Assembly (NCBI RefSeq): GCF_036346595.1
Contig: NZ_CP107834.1
Span: 6,741,449 to 6,805,448, forward strand
Direction of reading: 5' to 3'
Origin: Streptomyces sp. NBC_00525
GTDB taxonomy: Bacteria; Actinomycetota; Actinomycetes; Streptomycetales; Streptomycetaceae
DNA: 64,000 nucleotides
In this document: in pieces, positions 63,174 to 64,000 of the stretch
How positions within the stretch are numbered: the first letter of the stretch is position 1
Layout: each line of letters opens with the position of its first letter
Made by a program: the position numbers and the translations under genes
The notes under the pieces: generated by a model
Databases searched by the model: none
Seen by the model: the letters and a program-made list of their open reading frames with translations, nothing else
Told to the model about the DNA's origin: nothing

Positions 63174-63659
63174 TCAAGCAGCCCGGAGGCCACCGGAATG
63201 ACCGAAGACACGGTCGAACGTCAAGGCGTGCGTGGTGGGGACGAGGAGGTAGGGCGTCCCGGAGCCGGCTGTGGTTCGGGGGCCTTCCTGCCCGAGGCCG
63301 AGAGCGTCATACGGGGTGAGGAGCTCGAGGTTGTCGAAGACGTAGTAGAGGGGAAGCTGAGTCCAGGCGACAAGCTGCAGATGGGCGTTGACCGCGGCCC
63401 GTTCGATGGCGTGCCGCCGACTGGTCTGGCTGGTCATGCAGCTCTTGCAGTCGATCAGGATGACCTGCCGGCCCTGGGCGACGATGAGGTCGGGCGTCCA
63501 GCGCAGCGAACTGGTGGTGTGGTGCAGGGCGAACCGTACGGGCTCGCCCATGATTCCCTGTCCCCAGGGGCTGACGTGCCAGCCGCGTCGGTTGAGTTCC
63601 TGGGTGACGCGCTGTTCATGGGCGTCACCGATCGCCTTCCTTCTCTGAAAGCTCGGCAT
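63174..63659 (-). CDS. PD-(D/E)XK-like nuclease protein, 161 aa
   Basis: ATG 63659 (MPSFQRRKAIGDAHEQRVTQ) gives 161 residues. The core reads RWTPDLIVAQGRQVILIDCK: Asp before a strand, then D-x-K, the PD-(D/E)XK signature. N-terminal EQRVTQELNRRGWHV resembles the first helix of archaeal Hjc-type and Mrr-like folds. A restriction, repair or resolvase activity is plausible. The region upstream (63741-63810) holds phased TGTC repeats. Frame intact. Confidence 0.6.
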   Translation of the reverse strand: MPSFQRRKAIGDAHEQRVTQELNRRGWHVSPWGQGIMGEPVRFALHHTTSSLRWTPDLIVAQGRQVILIDCKSCMTSQTSRRHAIERAAVNAHLQLVAWTQLPLYYVFDNLELLTPYDALGLGQEGPRTTAGSGTPYLLVPTTHALTFDRVFGHSGGLRAA

Positions 63660-63740
63660 ACGGGGGAGTGTGACGCACACTGGGCCGTGCGAAACAGCGC
63701 CTGCCTTCAGGCCGCACATACTTCGGCCGCACCTCCCTAC

Positions 63741-63810
63741 CGTCCGTGCGTGTCCGTGGCTGTCCACAGGTGTCCCGCCATGTCTCACCCTGTCTCACTG
63801 AATCTCACGG
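63741..63810. repeat. 10-bp-phased TGTC repeats
   Basis: Seven units begin every 10 bp: CGTCCGTGCG, TGTCCGTGGC, TGTCCACAGG, TGTCCCGCCA, TGTCTCACCC, TGTCTCACTG and AATCTCACGG. One helical turn apart, all motifs face the same side of DNA. They lie about 80 bp upstream of the nuclease-like gene's start and could be iterons or a phased operator. Further TGTCTC-type motifs occur to the right. Confidence 0.6.
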
Positions 63811-64000
63811 TCACCCACTCAAACTTGGCCGATTCTTACTGTCCCGTCTCATCGAACCGCGGCTTGTCGCACTGATCTGGGCGTTGAGCCTGCAGTACGA
63901 GGGGCGGGACAGGTTTGAGTGAGACGGTGTCCCGCTTTGGGGTGGCTCTTGTCTTGCTACAGGTGGCTTGTCTCAATGCAGTGGACATCGCCCTGGTGTG
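63811..64000. other. Non-coding right edge with inverted arms
   Basis: No gene. CACTCAAAC (63816-63824) and its complement GTTTGAGTG (63913-63921) form inverted arms about 90 bp apart, and further TGTCCC/TGTCTC motifs appear on both strands. May belong to the same control or origin-like region. Confidence 0.4.

Noticed and set aside
63741..63810. Phased repeats as a CRISPR array
   Set aside because: Units are 10 bp with no unique spacers and no cas genes nearby.
63811..64000. Right-edge inverted arms as a replicon telomere
   Set aside because: Streptomyces telomeres have several tightly packed palindromes; only one widely spaced pair of arms is seen and the window simply ends here.
1..64000. 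tRNA or rRNA genes
   Set aside because: I found no cloverleaf-like or rRNA-like sequence by reading; a dedicated search would be needed to exclude a tRNA.

Overview
The window is GC-rich with strongly biased third codon positions. Its gene families (NmrA/TetR pair, DUF5753/DUF397 pair, Lsr2-type domain, Hanks-type kinase, telomere-type proteins) point to a Streptomyces or close relative. There are no ribosomal, tRNA or core metabolic genes. There are several insertion-sequence remnants and many broken genes, so this reads as an accessory region, such as a chromosome arm or a large linear plasmid. Fragments resembling the telomere terminal protein gene tpg, together with two proteins resembling the telomere-associated protein Tap, support a link to linear replicons.

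Layout. 0.3-7.5 kb: ordinary small genes (NmrA-like reductase/TetR pair, two membrane proteins, LysR, SnoaL-like, cupin), interrupted by two tpg-like fragments in the wrong order. 8.4-10.2 kb: a nuclease-fold protein and an internally deleted IS. 10.9-15.4 kb: a decayed module with a small conserved protein, two TniB/MuB-like ATPases and an unknown gene, each carrying frameshifts, followed by an intact compact Tap-like protein. 15.9-20.4 kb: a 1118-aa protein with a possible nuclease-like N-terminus and long helical repeats, a small hypothetical gene and an IS5 remnant. 20.9-24.4 kb: a tight three-gene operon (DNA-binding protein, Tap-like polymerase-fold protein, small HTH protein) that looks like a non-canonical terminal-protein operon. 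24.5-27.7 kb: gene remnants and an inactive IS5-type element.

27.7-49.8 kb is the main defence-like block. On the minus strand, an HTH/ImmA-IrrE protease regulator and a PIN-domain protein lead into a complete Wadjet-type jetABCD operon, with sbcDC immediately upstream. Diverging from sbcD is a plus-strand five-gene operon: coiled-coil protein, Cas4/AddB-like PD-(D/E)XK nuclease with a likely Fe-S cluster, unknown protein, SF1-type helicase, and SF2 helicase with C-terminal repeats. I do not recognise this five-gene set as a named system; it is the best candidate for something undescribed. It probably works on incoming DNA beside Wadjet and SbcCD, although that is inferred from domains and position.

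50-60 kb is mostly decayed: small secreted protein, HNH nuclease, SDR fragment, NUDIX gene, SUKH-like gene, GNAT gene and a radical-SAM/small-peptide (RiPP-like) cluster, nearly all with single frameshifts or stops. A Ser/Thr kinase and a NUDIX hydrolase are intact. 60.8-64 kb carries a membrane-anchored hypothetical protein, a PIN-domain protein, a PD-(D/E)XK-like protein and, upstream of it, a run of 10-bp-phased TGTC repeats.
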